From contig JAUMVK010000003.1 of assembly GCA_030530205.1 (NCBI GenBank), positions 131,134-195,133 of the forward strand: DNA of 64,000 nucleotides. The letters run 5' to 3'. Each line of letters starts with the position of its first letter. Position 1 is the stretch's first letter. A model generated the notes under the pieces. It made no database searches, was not told the origin of the DNA, and saw nothing but the letters and a program-made list of their open reading frames with translations. Position numbers and translations under genes: made by a program. Below are positions 25,758 through 34,416 of this stretch, in pieces. Source of the stretch: RGIG3701 sp030530205 (lineage in GTDB: Bacteria > Planctomycetota > Planctomycetia > Pirellulales > Thermoguttaceae).

Positions 25758-27098
25758 ATGAAAAAAATCTTGCTCACTTTCCTTTGCTCGGCGTTTCTCC
25801 TCCCGGCCGGTCTGGTTCTGGCCCAGCAAAGCGCGAACGTTGATACGTGGCGCGCCGAGTACCAAAAGCGCATCGAATCGACCCTCGCCGCCCGCAAAAA
25901 GCAAAAGGCCGAAAACCCGCAGGACGTTTTTTACTCGAAACCGGATTTTGTCGTTTATAATCCGGAGGTCAAAGAGGACGTTTTGGGCGACTGCTATAAT
26001 GACCACTTCCAGGTTTTTGACGGGATCGACGGCACGATGTTCGCGACCGACTGCCAGGCGACCTGCGAAGGTGCGCTTGACCAGCACGTCGCGTTTTACC
26101 GGAGCGACGACCACGGCAAAACGTGGAGCAAGCCGAAAGTCCTCGCCGGGCCAAAAACCATGCACGACGAGACCCCGATCGCGAGCTGGGGCTTTGCGAT
26201 GGTTTCCAAAACCGGACGAATTTACGTCATTTACAATCAGTACGTTCCCGGCAAAGTCTCGACGAACCGCCAGCACACGGGTCTGATGTGCGGCATTTAC
26301 TCCGACGATAAAGGGGAGACGTGGTCCGAACCGGAGTTTATCGCCGGCGTTCCGCGCTCGATCAACGACTCGTCCGACCAAACCATCCCGCCGGAATGGG
26401 TCGTCTGGCAGAGACCGCTGCGGCTGGGCGGGACCGACGGCCACTACCTGGTCGGCGTCACGCGGTACGTTGCGCCGGAAAACCACCACAAATACCGCAC
26501 CGTGACGGAGTTCATCCACTTCCCGAATATTGACGAAAACCCGGAACTGAAAGACCTGAAGATCGAGTGGGTCCTGGCCGACGAGAACTGCCTGCACATC
26601 GGCGTGCACTGCGAGGAGCCGGGGATCGTGAAACTCCCCGACGGTCGGCTTTTCGCGCTTCTGAGGACCGGGACCGGTTACCCGTGCTGGACCATCAGCG
26701 CCGACGGCGGTTACACGTGGACCCAGCCGGAAAAACTGCTCGACCGTGACGGCGGCAAACCGTTCCTGCACCCGGTTTCTCCGTGCCCACTGTACGACTG
26801 GAAAGGCTGCGAGGCGGGAAGCGGCGAGTACTTCGCGCTGATCCACAACAAATTCGACTTTACAAACCGGAACCCGTGGCAGAATCGCGGCCCGCTTTAC
26901 CTCATCTCGGGCAAATATCAGAAAGACGCCCACCAGCCGATCTGGTTCACGTCCGAGCCGAAACTTTTCATCGACCGGCCGTCCGGAAACTCGTTTTACA
27001 CGAGCTGCACGCAGGTCAATGGGAAGTGCGTCCTTTGGTACAATGACCAGAAATTTTACCTGCTCGGAAAGATCATCGGGCCGGAGTGGATGGAGTGA
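25758..27098 (+). CDS. Secreted sialidase-type (BNR repeat) protein
   Basis: A 446-residue secreted six-bladed propeller. I start it at the ATG at 25758 (MKKILLTFLCSAF), preceded by AAGGATTT; the frame further upstream covers the promoter. The signal peptide ends near VLAQ. Asp-boxes SxDxGxTW are visible three times: YRSDDHGKTWS, YSDDKGETWS and ISADGGYTWT. The family includes exo-alpha-sialidases and other propeller hydrolases. Sialidase activity would need the Arg triad, which I could not place with certainty, so the substrate is open. It fits the glycan-degrading content of the window. Confidence 0.85.
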   Translation: MKKILLTFLCSAFLLPAGLVLAQQSANVDTWRAEYQKRIESTLAARKKQKAENPQDVFYSKPDFVVYNPEVKEDVLGDCYNDHFQVFDGIDGTMFATDCQATCEGALDQHVAFYRSDDHGKTWSKPKVLAGPKTMHDETPIASWGFAMVSKTGRIYVIYNQYVPGKVSTNRQHTGLMCGIYSDDKGETWSEPEFIAGVPRSINDSSDQTIPPEWVVWQRPLRLGGTDGHYLVGVTRYVAPENHHKYRTVTEFIHFPNIDENPELKDLKIEWVLADENCLHIGVHCEEPGIVKLPDGRLFALLRTGTGYPCWTISADGGYTWTQPEKLLDRDGGKPFLHPVSPCPLYDWKGCEAGSGEYFALIHNKFDFTNRNPWQNRGPLYLISGKYQKDAHQPIWFTSEPKLFIDRPSGNSFYTSCTQVNGKCVLWYNDQKFYLLGKIIGPEWME

Positions 27099-27107
27099 TA
27101 AAATGGA

Positions 27108-27187
27108 AGGCGGTAATGGAGGCCGAAGGCCGGAATTACGCGTCTAATCCGGCGCGTAATTCCGCGCTTGCGCGCTTCATTACCGCC
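27108..27187. repeat. Inverted repeat between convergent genes
   Basis: Outer arms AGGCGGTAATG and CATTACCGCCT, inner arms GGAATTACGCG and CGCGTAATTCC. It lies between the sialidase and DUF445 stop codons. Confidence 0.75.
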
Positions 27188-27195
27188 TCTCATTT

Positions 27196-27219
27196 GACGA
27201 CGCTGGAAGCGTCGTCCCC
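27196..27219. repeat. REP-like hairpin, single unit
   Basis: Arms GACGACGCT and AGCGTCGTC around a 3-nt loop, followed by CCCC; it ends five bases before the DUF445 stop codon. Confidence 0.75.
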
Positions 27220-27223
27220 GTAA

Positions 27224-28540
27224 TTAAAGCAAAAGTTCGAGCAGCCCCACGACTCCGCCGAGAATGAACCCCAAAACCTGAATGGCGCCGAGGTGCTGGG
27301 CGGCCACGTTCGAGATCATCTGGTAAAACTCCTCCACGTCCTGCTTCTCCACGGCCTTTTGGACCCGCTGGGAAATGTGCAGTTTCTCCTGGATCAGCGC
27401 CTGGCCGTTTTCCTGGATCCAGCGTTCGAGCTCGACCTGCGCGCTCGGCATGAGTCCGTTCTGGATCCACGACCAAAGCTCCGGCGAGTCTTCGATCTGC
27501 TTGAGCCATTTGGGGAAACTCTCCTGAAGGTAATTTTTCAGAAACGCCCGGAGGTACTCCTGCATTTCTTCCCGGAAATTTTCAACTGCCGAGCCGGCGT
27601 TCGGGTTCAGGAACCAGTTCCTCAGTTCGGACCCGAGGCCCACGAGCTCCCCGCCGATTTTGTCGATCGTTTCGGGCGAGCTGAGCTTTTTCTCGATGAC
27701 CGCCTGAACATTCTTCCAGTTCACGAACGAGATGAAACCATCTTCCAGTTTTAAATTGCTAATGAGCGGCATTCGACTCAGGAAATCACGTACATACTCG
27801 CGGACCATCTCGCGCAGCATTTCCATGATTTCCGGCGCCCGGGTCTTCAGGGCCTGGGCGACTTTCTCCGCGATGAACCGCCGGTTTTCCGGGGCGTTGA
27901 GGCGGGGCTCAACCACTTTCTCCCAAAATGACTGCATGTTCTCCCTAGTCAGGAGTTTCCGCAGCGACTCGCCGAGCGTGCGCTCGATTTCCGGAATGAG
28001 GAAGCCGCAAATCGCGGTTTCATGTTCACGAAGCAGATTTTGGACTTTCTCCCGGGCGGTCGTGATGAGCTGCGGGTTTTTCAGAAATTCGATCCCCGCG
28101 TCGCAAAGCTCCTGCGAGATTTGCCGGGAATCGAGGAGTTTTTCTTCGACCTGCTTCCCGATCTCCTCCCCGATCAGGTCTTTGCTTTTCGGGACCATTC
28201 CCTGGCGCCAGTAGCCGAACGTAATGACGGAGAGTGGATGCCATGGCGACGGTTTGAACGGCTTGAAAAGCATTTCGATCGCGATGAAGTTGGTCAGGTA
28301 CCCCACCGAGGCGGACAGAAGGACCCGCAAAACCGTGTCGAGCCAAAACGCCAACGTGGGGTGACCGTCCAGAACGCGTAAATGCTCCACCGTGATGAGG
28401 GCCGGGAGAAAAACACAGATCGTCACGAAACTCAGCGGCGAGCAAATCAGCTCAAGGATCGCGAAAACCCGCTTCTCGGCGGAGTTGGAAGAGTCGCAGG
28501 CGATCTGGAAACGTTTTATTGCTTCGGATTTCAGGCTCAT
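27224..28540 (-). CDS. DUF445 membrane protein
   Basis: A 438-residue protein of the DUF445/YheB type. Two N-terminal membrane helices (FVTICVFLPALI and VLRVLLSASVGYLTNFIAIEM) lead to the family motif TNFIAIEMLFKPFKP. A long alpha-helical region follows (about 115-405), and a final hydrophobic helix, LGFILGGVVGLLELLL, closes it. The function is unknown; members are envelope proteins with a helical cytoplasmic or periplasmic body. Confidence 0.88.
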   Translation of the reverse strand: MSLKSEAIKRFQIACDSSNSAEKRVFAILELICSPLSFVTICVFLPALITVEHLRVLDGHPTLAFWLDTVLRVLLSASVGYLTNFIAIEMLFKPFKPSPWHPLSVITFGYWRQGMVPKSKDLIGEEIGKQVEEKLLDSRQISQELCDAGIEFLKNPQLITTAREKVQNLLREHETAICGFLIPEIERTLGESLRKLLTRENMQSFWEKVVEPRLNAPENRRFIAEKVAQALKTRAPEIMEMLREMVREYVRDFLSRMPLISNLKLEDGFISFVNWKNVQAVIEKKLSSPETIDKIGGELVGLGSELRNWFLNPNAGSAVENFREEMQEYLRAFLKNYLQESFPKWLKQIEDSPELWSWIQNGLMPSAQVELERWIQENGQALIQEKLHISQRVQKAVEKQDVEEFYQMISNVAAQHLGAIQVLGFILGGVVGLLELLL

Positions 28541-28605
28541 GATCGGATTTTCCTGATGAAAAGGGACTCGTATTCAAAAAGAACGTTTCAAAAACTTCGT
28601 GGTAT

Positions 28606-28643
28606 ATTATATCAGATTTTGAAATTTTGTAAATCGGAGGGGG
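28606..28643 (-). promoter_or_regulatory. Promoter of the DUF445 gene with C-tract
   Basis: On the minus strand CCCCCTCC (plus 28636-28643) precedes TTTACA (28628-28633), a 16-bp spacer and TATAAT (28606-28611). Confidence 0.7.
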
Positions 28644-28712
28644 CAGAAAGTCCCAGGGATCGATTGAGAGAAAATGGGGCTGAAATTTCCAAAAAATGAC
28701 CCGATGAACTCA

Positions 28713-28766
28713 AAAAAAATGACGTTTTCCACCCCCTTGCGAGGACGAAAAACGTCATTTTTTTTT
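28713..28766. terminator. Bidirectional terminator hairpin beside the CRISPR array
   Basis: Arms of 16 bp (28713-28728 and 28749-28764, core ATGACGTTTT/AAAACGTCAT) flanked by A and T runs act in both directions. It isolates the array from the DUF445 promoter. Confidence 0.8.
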
Positions 28767-28816
28767 GGTGTATCAGGGACTAAATCCCGTGTTTTAGCGG
28801 TTAAACTAAAACATAG

Positions 28817-29525
28817 GCTGTAACCCTGTCAAATCCAGGCACCCTGTACACCGTCGATTCTCGGCGGCCGCAAAGTCTTCATGCTGTAACCCTGTCAAAT
28901 CCAGGCACCCTGTACACCGTGGCTCGCATTGACGCCCGCTGTGCGGAGGCTGTAACCCTGTCAAATCCAGGCACCCTGTACACCTCCTCAAGGACAACGA
29001 GGCGGTGACGTTCGCGCTGTAACCCTGTCAAATCCAGGCACCCTGTACACCTCAGTGCAAAGACGAACGGATGAGCTGTTGGCTGTAACCCTGTCAAATC
29101 CAGGCACCCTGTACACCATGATTGAAGAACTGGAAGGCCGCTTGAGCCGCTGTAACCCTGTCAAATCCAGGCACCCTGTACACCCTGGCGCCAACACCGG
29201 TGATGTTTGTGGTGTTGCTGTAACCCTGTCAAATCCAGGCACCCTGTACACCCAGATTATACGCAGCACTACTTATTGCACCCGCTGTAACCCTGTCAAA
29301 TCCAGGCACCCTGTACACCATTAACTAAGCTGGATTTGCCTGAAGGTGTTACGCTGTAACCCTGTCAAATCCAGGCACCCTGTACACCCAAGGTTGGTTT
29401 TACGCCAACGTACTGTCGCCTGCTGTAACCCTGTCAAATCCAAGCACCCTGTACACCTATTCGTAATAGTATCTTGTACGAACTTTCAGGCTGTAACCCT
29501 GTCAAATCCAGGCGCCCGCGTACCC
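28817..29525. CRISPR. CRISPR array, 11 repeats of 36 bp, no cas genes in window
   Basis: Repeats start at 28817, 28883, 28949, 29016, 29082, 29149, 29217, 29284, 29353, 29422 and 29490. On the plus strand each begins GCTGTAACCC and ends CCTGTACACC. The first nine are identical, the tenth has one change, and the eleventh keeps 24 bases and then diverges. The ten spacers are 30-33 bp and all different. The decayed repeats lie on the right, which suggests that the left end is leader-proximal. The promoter evidence (29626-29654, and the terminator at 28713-28766) points the other way. The 36-bp length and the GCTGTAAC end recall type II repeats, but no subtype can be assigned without cas genes. 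Confidence 0.97.
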
Positions 29526-29625
29526 GTTCAGTCGAATACGCGGGAATAACACGGTGGCATTCTTTCGCTTCCAAACTCTCAACCGAATTGTCAAAGATTC
29601 GGGGCTTTCCCCTGATGATTTTTGA

Positions 29626-29654
29626 ATTATAGCACACTCCCCGGATGAGGTCAA
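29626..29654 (-). promoter_or_regulatory. Promoter reading into the CRISPR array
   Basis: On the minus strand TTGACC (29649-29654), preceded directly by CCCC, a 17-bp spacer and TATAAT (29626-29631). The predicted start is about 95 nt before the last repeat. Confidence 0.7.
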
Positions 29655-29690
29655 GGGGCTCCCCGCTTTTTTTTGAAAAAATTTTTGGGC

Positions 29691-29936
29691 TCTGATCCTC
29701 CGCGTCTTTTGTATCTCTGCGTGAGATCCGAAAGAAGTGGACAAGAAAAACTCTTTGCGTCCTTTGCGGCTAAAAAATCATCGTGGTGTTTTTATCTCAC
29801 GCGGAGATGCGGAGACGCGGAGATTTTTGTTGGGCCGGTCTCTGATCCTCCGCGTCTTTTGTATCTCCGCGTGAGATCCGAAAGAAGTGGACAAGAAAAA
29901 CTCTTTGCGTTCTTTGCGTCCTTTGCGGCTAAAAAT
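29691..29936. repeat. Duplicated intergenic repeat
   Basis: Two copies (29691-29776 and 29841-29936) share TCTGATCCTCCGCGTC..., a GTGAGATCCGAAAGAAGTGG segment and CTCTTTGCG...TTTGCGGCTAAAAA. The stretch between them carries the inverted form of the CCGCGT motifs. The whole gap 29655-30188 holds no other gene that I can support. Confidence 0.8.
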
Positions 29937-30188
29937 GATCTTGTTTGACCGCATGGATCGGAAACGGCGAAACCCCGGGATTTTGATCGCTTCGGATGGT
30001 GATTTCAGGCTCTTTAAAAAAATGTGCGCTACCTACTTGAAACTTTTCAGGTTTTGGGTAAAATTAAAATGAATGGGGTTTTCCTGAAAGACTCCCCTGC
30101 CTGAAATTGAGTTTTCATTCCTTTCCCATTTTGCCAAAACCGGCGGCTGGGAAGAAAGTTTTTCATCTTTTTTGCAAAGAGGTAAATC

Positions 30189-31193
30189 GTGAACCTGACA
30201 GACAGCAAATACAACAAATTCGCGCTGGTGAAAGAAATGCTCGAAACTCCGGAGATCATCCGGAAGTTTGACTGGACGCAGACCGCTTCGATGGCCGACG
30301 CCATCAAGAAGTGCGGCCGCCTGTTCATGACCGGCGAAGGCTCCAGCCGTATTTTCCCGGCCAAGAACATGATCTACACCGCGATGAAACTCGGCGCCAA
30401 TCTTTCCATGGCAACCGACGGAAGCATCCAGGCCCGTGAATACGACCTGAAAGACTGGGCGGTTTTCGGCGTTTCCAACAGCGGAATGACGAAAGAGATC
30501 GTGCTTCTTCTGAGCATGCTGGCGGAACAGAACCATCAGAACCGCTTCTCCATGACCGCCAACGCCGGGACGCGCATCGTGGACGCCTCGAACGAATCCA
30601 TCATCCTTTCCTGCGGGAAGGAAGACGCCGTTGCCGCGACCAAGAGCGTGGTGGAAAGCGGCCTGGTTTACCTCTCCATCCTGAAGAACATTTACGGGAC
30701 CGACTTCAACGCCGCCGCGGCCGCGGATGCCGCCGAGCAGGTCCTCACCGCCGAGATCGATCCGGAGATCATCAAGAAGATCGCGGATTCGCCGATCATT
30801 TACTTTGCGGGACGGAATAACGGCGCGGCCGAGGAACTCCGTCTGAAGACGAACGAGATCACCCGCAAAAAGAGCGACTACCTCGAGGGCACGTACCTGC
30901 TGCACGGGATCGAGGAAGTCATGAACGCGGGCGAAACCATCGTCGTGATCGAGCCGTACGAATCGGAAATGGCCAAAATGCAGGAACTGCTTGTGGACCG
31001 CATCGGCGTGAACATCGTGGCGATTGCGTCGAAGCAGACCATTTTCCCGACGTTCGTCATTCCGTCCGTCGGCCTGCTTGACCCGGCGATCCAGCTCATG
31101 GCGGGCTGGAATCTGCTGATCCAGGTCGGGATTTCGCTCGGGATCGACCTCGACCACCCGACCCGTGCGCGCAAGATCGGGAACGCGATCTGA
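30189..31193 (+). CDS. SIS-domain sugar isomerase / deaminase-like protein
   Basis: A 334-residue cytoplasmic protein with two SIS domains, starting at GTG (30189) after AAAGAGGTAAATC. The first domain (about 30-170) shows FMTGEGSSRIFPAKN and FGVSNSGMTKEIVLLL, the phospho-sugar binding loops; the second (about 190-320) shows IYFAGRNNGAAEELRLKTNEITRKKSDYLEGTYLLHGIEE. The arrangement resembles the isomerase half of GlmS and AgaS. It probably converts an amino-sugar phosphate; the exact substrate is not shown. Confidence 0.85.
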   Translation: MNLTDSKYNKFALVKEMLETPEIIRKFDWTQTASMADAIKKCGRLFMTGEGSSRIFPAKNMIYTAMKLGANLSMATDGSIQAREYDLKDWAVFGVSNSGMTKEIVLLLSMLAEQNHQNRFSMTANAGTRIVDASNESIILSCGKEDAVAATKSVVESGLVYLSILKNIYGTDFNAAAAADAAEQVLTAEIDPEIIKKIADSPIIYFAGRNNGAAEELRLKTNEITRKKSDYLEGTYLLHGIEEVMNAGETIVVIEPYESEMAKMQELLVDRIGVNIVAIASKQTIFPTFVIPSVGLLDPAIQLMAGWNLLIQVGISLGIDLDHPTRARKIGNAI

Positions 31194-31299
31194 TTCTGAT
31201 TTCTTAAACGCAGAGTTTCAGCGTGCCGTGCCTTTTCTGCCGTGCGGCGCGCTGAACTGCCGCCAGTCAAAAACTCCAAAACTCCTCAGGGGTGAACTC

Positions 31300-34200
31300 A
31301 TGCGCCTTCCTTTTCCCACCCTCTGCTTTCTGTTTCTTTTCCCCCTTTTTTTACACGCGGCGGAACCTGTAGAGCTGGGGAAACGGCCGATCGAGCTGGA
31401 CTGGGCAGGCCGGACGCGCAGTGAGTGCGTGCCGTTTCTGGATTTTGAGTCTCCTTTCACGTGGACGTGCGAGTGCGAAAACGCCGCCGCCTCTTTTCAG
31501 CGCTCCGACCGTCAGCCGATCTGGGGAAATTTTACCGCGTGCCTGACGTTCCGCGCTCTGACGAATCAACCGGGTTCCACCCCCACCCCTTCCGTTCGGG
31601 TCCGGCCCCCTCAGCCGCTTCCCATGCCGCGGGAACCGTTTGACTCGGTTTCCTGCTGGATCTTCTCGTACTCGTGGGGCCGCGGCGCGAATACGGACCT
31701 GAGCGTCCCGATCCCGACGCTTTCGCTTTGCTTTCTCGCAGATGGAAAGCCGGTCGAGATCCCGTTCCGTCAGATCGACTGGCGAAACTGGTACCTGGTC
31801 CAGCTTCGTTTTACGCCGGAACAGGCCGCGCTGCTCAACGGGCCGAACGTCTTTTTTGACGGTTTCCGCGTGACCGGCGGGACGCAGACGTTTGACCGGG
31901 AAATCTACTTCGACGATTTGGCTTTTTTTGCCGAAAAACTCGCTCCGCTCAAGCCGGCGGTCCATCGGGCGTTTGGGCCGGACCCGGATCTGGACCCGAA
32001 ATTTACGTTCCCGACGCGGCCGGAAACGATCATTCCGCCTTCTGCCGCTCCGGACTCGAAAAATGCGCTTGAGGCCGAAACTGGCGGCGCGTTCCACTTC
32101 ACCTACGCGGGTTCCGACGGCCGGCTGGAAGTCCGTTTTGCGCCCCGGACGGGCACGTGGTCAGATCTGACCACGTGCTGGAACGGCGGCGAGGCGTTTC
32201 AACCCCTCGAAAATGGCGGCGTGACGGAGATCGTAAACGCCCAAAAGGAAGCCGAAAAGGTGGAAAGCGCCGAGATCCTGGACGTTCAGAAAGACGGTGA
32301 AACGCTGAAGATTCGGACGAAAATTCACTCGAAAACCGCCGAAGCCGTGGTGACGTACACGCTGCGGCTCGTCGGCAAAACGCTGGTTTTGGAAACGGCC
32401 TGCGATGCGCCGTCCGTCGCGAAAATTTCGTTCGGCCAGGCGCAGGGGCTGAAAAGTCCGCAGGCGGTCCCGGTCCCGTACTGGACGGGTGGTCAGGGCT
32501 ACTCCGCACGCCGTCCGGCGGTCATCGCGTTTGAGGCCGGGCCCGGTGAAACGTGCTTCCTCGCCGGCGAGGTGGACTGGTACTCGAGCGCCGCGAGTTA
32601 TTGCTCCAGCCTGCATCGGGTGGACGGCTCCTCCGCGGTTTTCCACGAGGGGGTCGAGTACCGCCCCAAAACCGACGGGACGCGGAACCCGGCGTTCGAG
32701 CGTTTCGTCGTGACCGTTTCGCCGAAATTCGACGAAGTGCTCCCGTTCATTCCGAATCCGGCCTCCCCGTACAAAGCGGTGGCCGGGACGAAACTCTGGC
32801 GGGTCCATGCGGCGCATGATCGGGCGCAGGACCGGGATTTTTGGCTCCGGGCGTGGCGGTACGGCCTGCGTGAAGTCGTGATCAATGACCACGAGACGCA
32901 GTGGCGCGAGGGGGGCGAAAGTTTCACCTTTCGCACGCGTACCGACCCAACGAAAGGCGGCGATGATGCGCAGGTCGAATATTCGCATTTTCTCCGCGAC
33001 CGCCTCGGCTTCGTGTACGGTCCGTACAATAATTTCACGGATTTCGCGCCCGTCAATGAGTTTTGGAGTCCCGATCGGGTCGGCCGACTGCCGGACGGAA
33101 ACTTCCAGCCGAGCTGGATGCGGACGTACGGGCCGAAACCGTACTACGTGATCGATTTTTGCGCGCGGCTGGCTCCGGAACTCGCGAAAAAGTTTTACTT
33201 CAACACGGCATACTGTGACGTGCATACGTCAGTGGCGCCGTGGAACCGGACGGACTATGACGCGCGGGTCCCGGAGGCGGGAAAATTCGCCGCGACATTT
33301 TTCGCCTACGGGAAAGTGATGCTTTTCCAGAAAAAAGCGTGGGCCGGGCCGGTTTATTCCGAGGGGCCGAACCACTACTTTTACGCGGGGCTGACCGACG
33401 GAAACTACGCGCAGGATCAGGGCTATAAACTGGACGAAAACCCGTGGCTCGTCGATTTTGACCTCCTCAGGATCCACGATTTGGAGTGTGATTTTGGCCT
33501 TGGAAGCCTCGGAATGTACTCGCCCGGGAAAACGCGCGAGGAGCGCCTTTTCTACGTTCCGCATCAGGACGAGCCGGGCGAGGCGGGCCGGGATCTGCTT
33601 GTGGACCGCTACCTTGCCGGGACCGCCGCGTTCGGCCACATTGGATTCCTCGTTCTGGACTACGCGTTTACCCCGCCCAAGGCGTTCGGGCTGGCGTATG
33701 GTGTGCCCGGAACGCTTCATTTTGAGGACGGGATCCGCGTCGGGATGCGCTCGTACTTCATGAACCAGCAGCTTGCGGCCCGTTATACGCAGGCGTCCGT
33801 TCGGGCGATTCATTACGCGGCGGCGGACGGGACGCTCCTTCCGACGAGCGCAGCGATCGCATCCGGCGCCCTGAAACGCAGTCAGCCGGTGGTTCACTAC
33901 GCCGATGGAACGGTCGTGGCGGCAAATGGGAGCAAAGCCGACTGGCTCCGTGCGGAGATCGACGGCCGAAAACTCGAAATTGCTCCGGGCGGCTTCGTCG
34001 GCTGGACCGAAGACGGTCAGGTTTTCACCGAGTCGAACGAACGGGACGGACGGCGCTTCAGTTACTGCGAATCGCCCGCTTACATTTACTTCGATTCTCG
34101 CGACGGCTCGCAGACCTGCGCGAAAGCGCGAGGTGAAGGCGCGGCGGTCTGCCGGCTCCTGAAAGACGGCGACTACGGAAAGGATTCCGGCGCACGGTAC

Positions 34201-34368
34201 GAGTTCATTTTCCTGCCCGGCGCGTCGGTCGGCTTCCGGGTCCCGATCACCGAGGCCACGGCACTGGATTTCGACGGCCGCTCCCTCGGCCCGGCCCGAA
34301 TCATTCAGCGCGACGGTTTCACGTACATCGACCCGGTTCCCGGCGCGTTCAGTTACGTCGCCCGGTGA
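31300..34368 (+). CDS. Very large secreted protein, putative glycoside hydrolase, family not recognised
   Basis: A 1022-residue secreted protein. I start at the ATG at 31300 (MRLPFPTLCFLFLFPLFLHA), after AGGGGTGAA. An N-terminal beta-rich domain (about 20-220) and a second one (about 245-490, RLEVRFAPRTGTWSDLTTCWNG) precede a likely TIM barrel (about 500-830). FYFNTAYCDVHTSVAPWNRTDYD and PVYSEGPNHYFYAGLTDGNYAQDQG have the look of barrel strands with acidic catalytic residues, loosely like GH101-type enzymes. A C-terminal beta domain ends the protein. Hydrolase activity is inferred from context and shape only. Confidence 0.65.
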   Translation: MRLPFPTLCFLFLFPLFLHAAEPVELGKRPIELDWAGRTRSECVPFLDFESPFTWTCECENAAASFQRSDRQPIWGNFTACLTFRALTNQPGSTPTPSVRVRPPQPLPMPREPFDSVSCWIFSYSWGRGANTDLSVPIPTLSLCFLADGKPVEIPFRQIDWRNWYLVQLRFTPEQAALLNGPNVFFDGFRVTGGTQTFDREIYFDDLAFFAEKLAPLKPAVHRAFGPDPDLDPKFTFPTRPETIIPPSAAPDSKNALEAETGGAFHFTYAGSDGRLEVRFAPRTGTWSDLTTCWNGGEAFQPLENGGVTEIVNAQKEAEKVESAEILDVQKDGETLKIRTKIHSKTAEAVVTYTLRLVGKTLVLETACDAPSVAKISFGQAQGLKSPQAVPVPYWTGGQGYSARRPAVIAFEAGPGETCFLAGEVDWYSSAASYCSSLHRVDGSSAVFHEGVEYRPKTDGTRNPAFERFVVTVSPKFDEVLPFIPNPASPYKAVAGTKLWRVHAAHDRAQDRDFWLRAWRYGLREVVINDHETQWREGGESFTFRTRTDPTKGGDDAQVEYSHFLRDRLGFVYGPYNNFTDFAPVNEFWSPDRVGRLPDGNFQPSWMRTYGPKPYYVIDFCARLAPELAKKFYFNTAYCDVHTSVAPWNRTDYDARVPEAGKFAATFFAYGKVMLFQKKAWAGPVYSEGPNHYFYAGLTDGNYAQDQGYKLDENPWLVDFDLLRIHDLECDFGLGSLGMYSPGKTREERLFYVPHQDEPGEAGRDLLVDRYLAGTAAFGHIGFLVLDYAFTPPKAFGLAYGVPGTLHFEDGIRVGMRSYFMNQQLAARYTQASVRAIHYAAADGTLLPTSAAIASGALKRSQPVVHYADGTVVAANGSKADWLRAEIDGRKLEIAPGGFVGWTEDGQVFTESNERDGRRFSYCESPAYIYFDSRDGSQTCAKARGEGAAVCRLLKDGDYGKDSGARYEFIFLPGASVGFRVPITEATALDFDGRSLGPARIIQRDGFTYIDPVPGAFSYVAR

Positions 34369-34416
34369 CGACGGCCCACTTTCTTCCCATCCCAGAATTC
34401 ACACTCGAAAGAAACG

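Noticed and set aside
28806..29549. ORFs encoding repeated DLTGLQ/CNPVKSRHPVH peptides
   Set aside because: They are translations of the CRISPR repeats and have no ribosome sites.
29490..29654. tracrRNA hypothesis for the diverged last repeat
   Set aside because: Its 24 nt are complementary to the plus-strand repeat, but the sequence that follows in the transcript is spacer and repeat, not a tracr tail with terminator.
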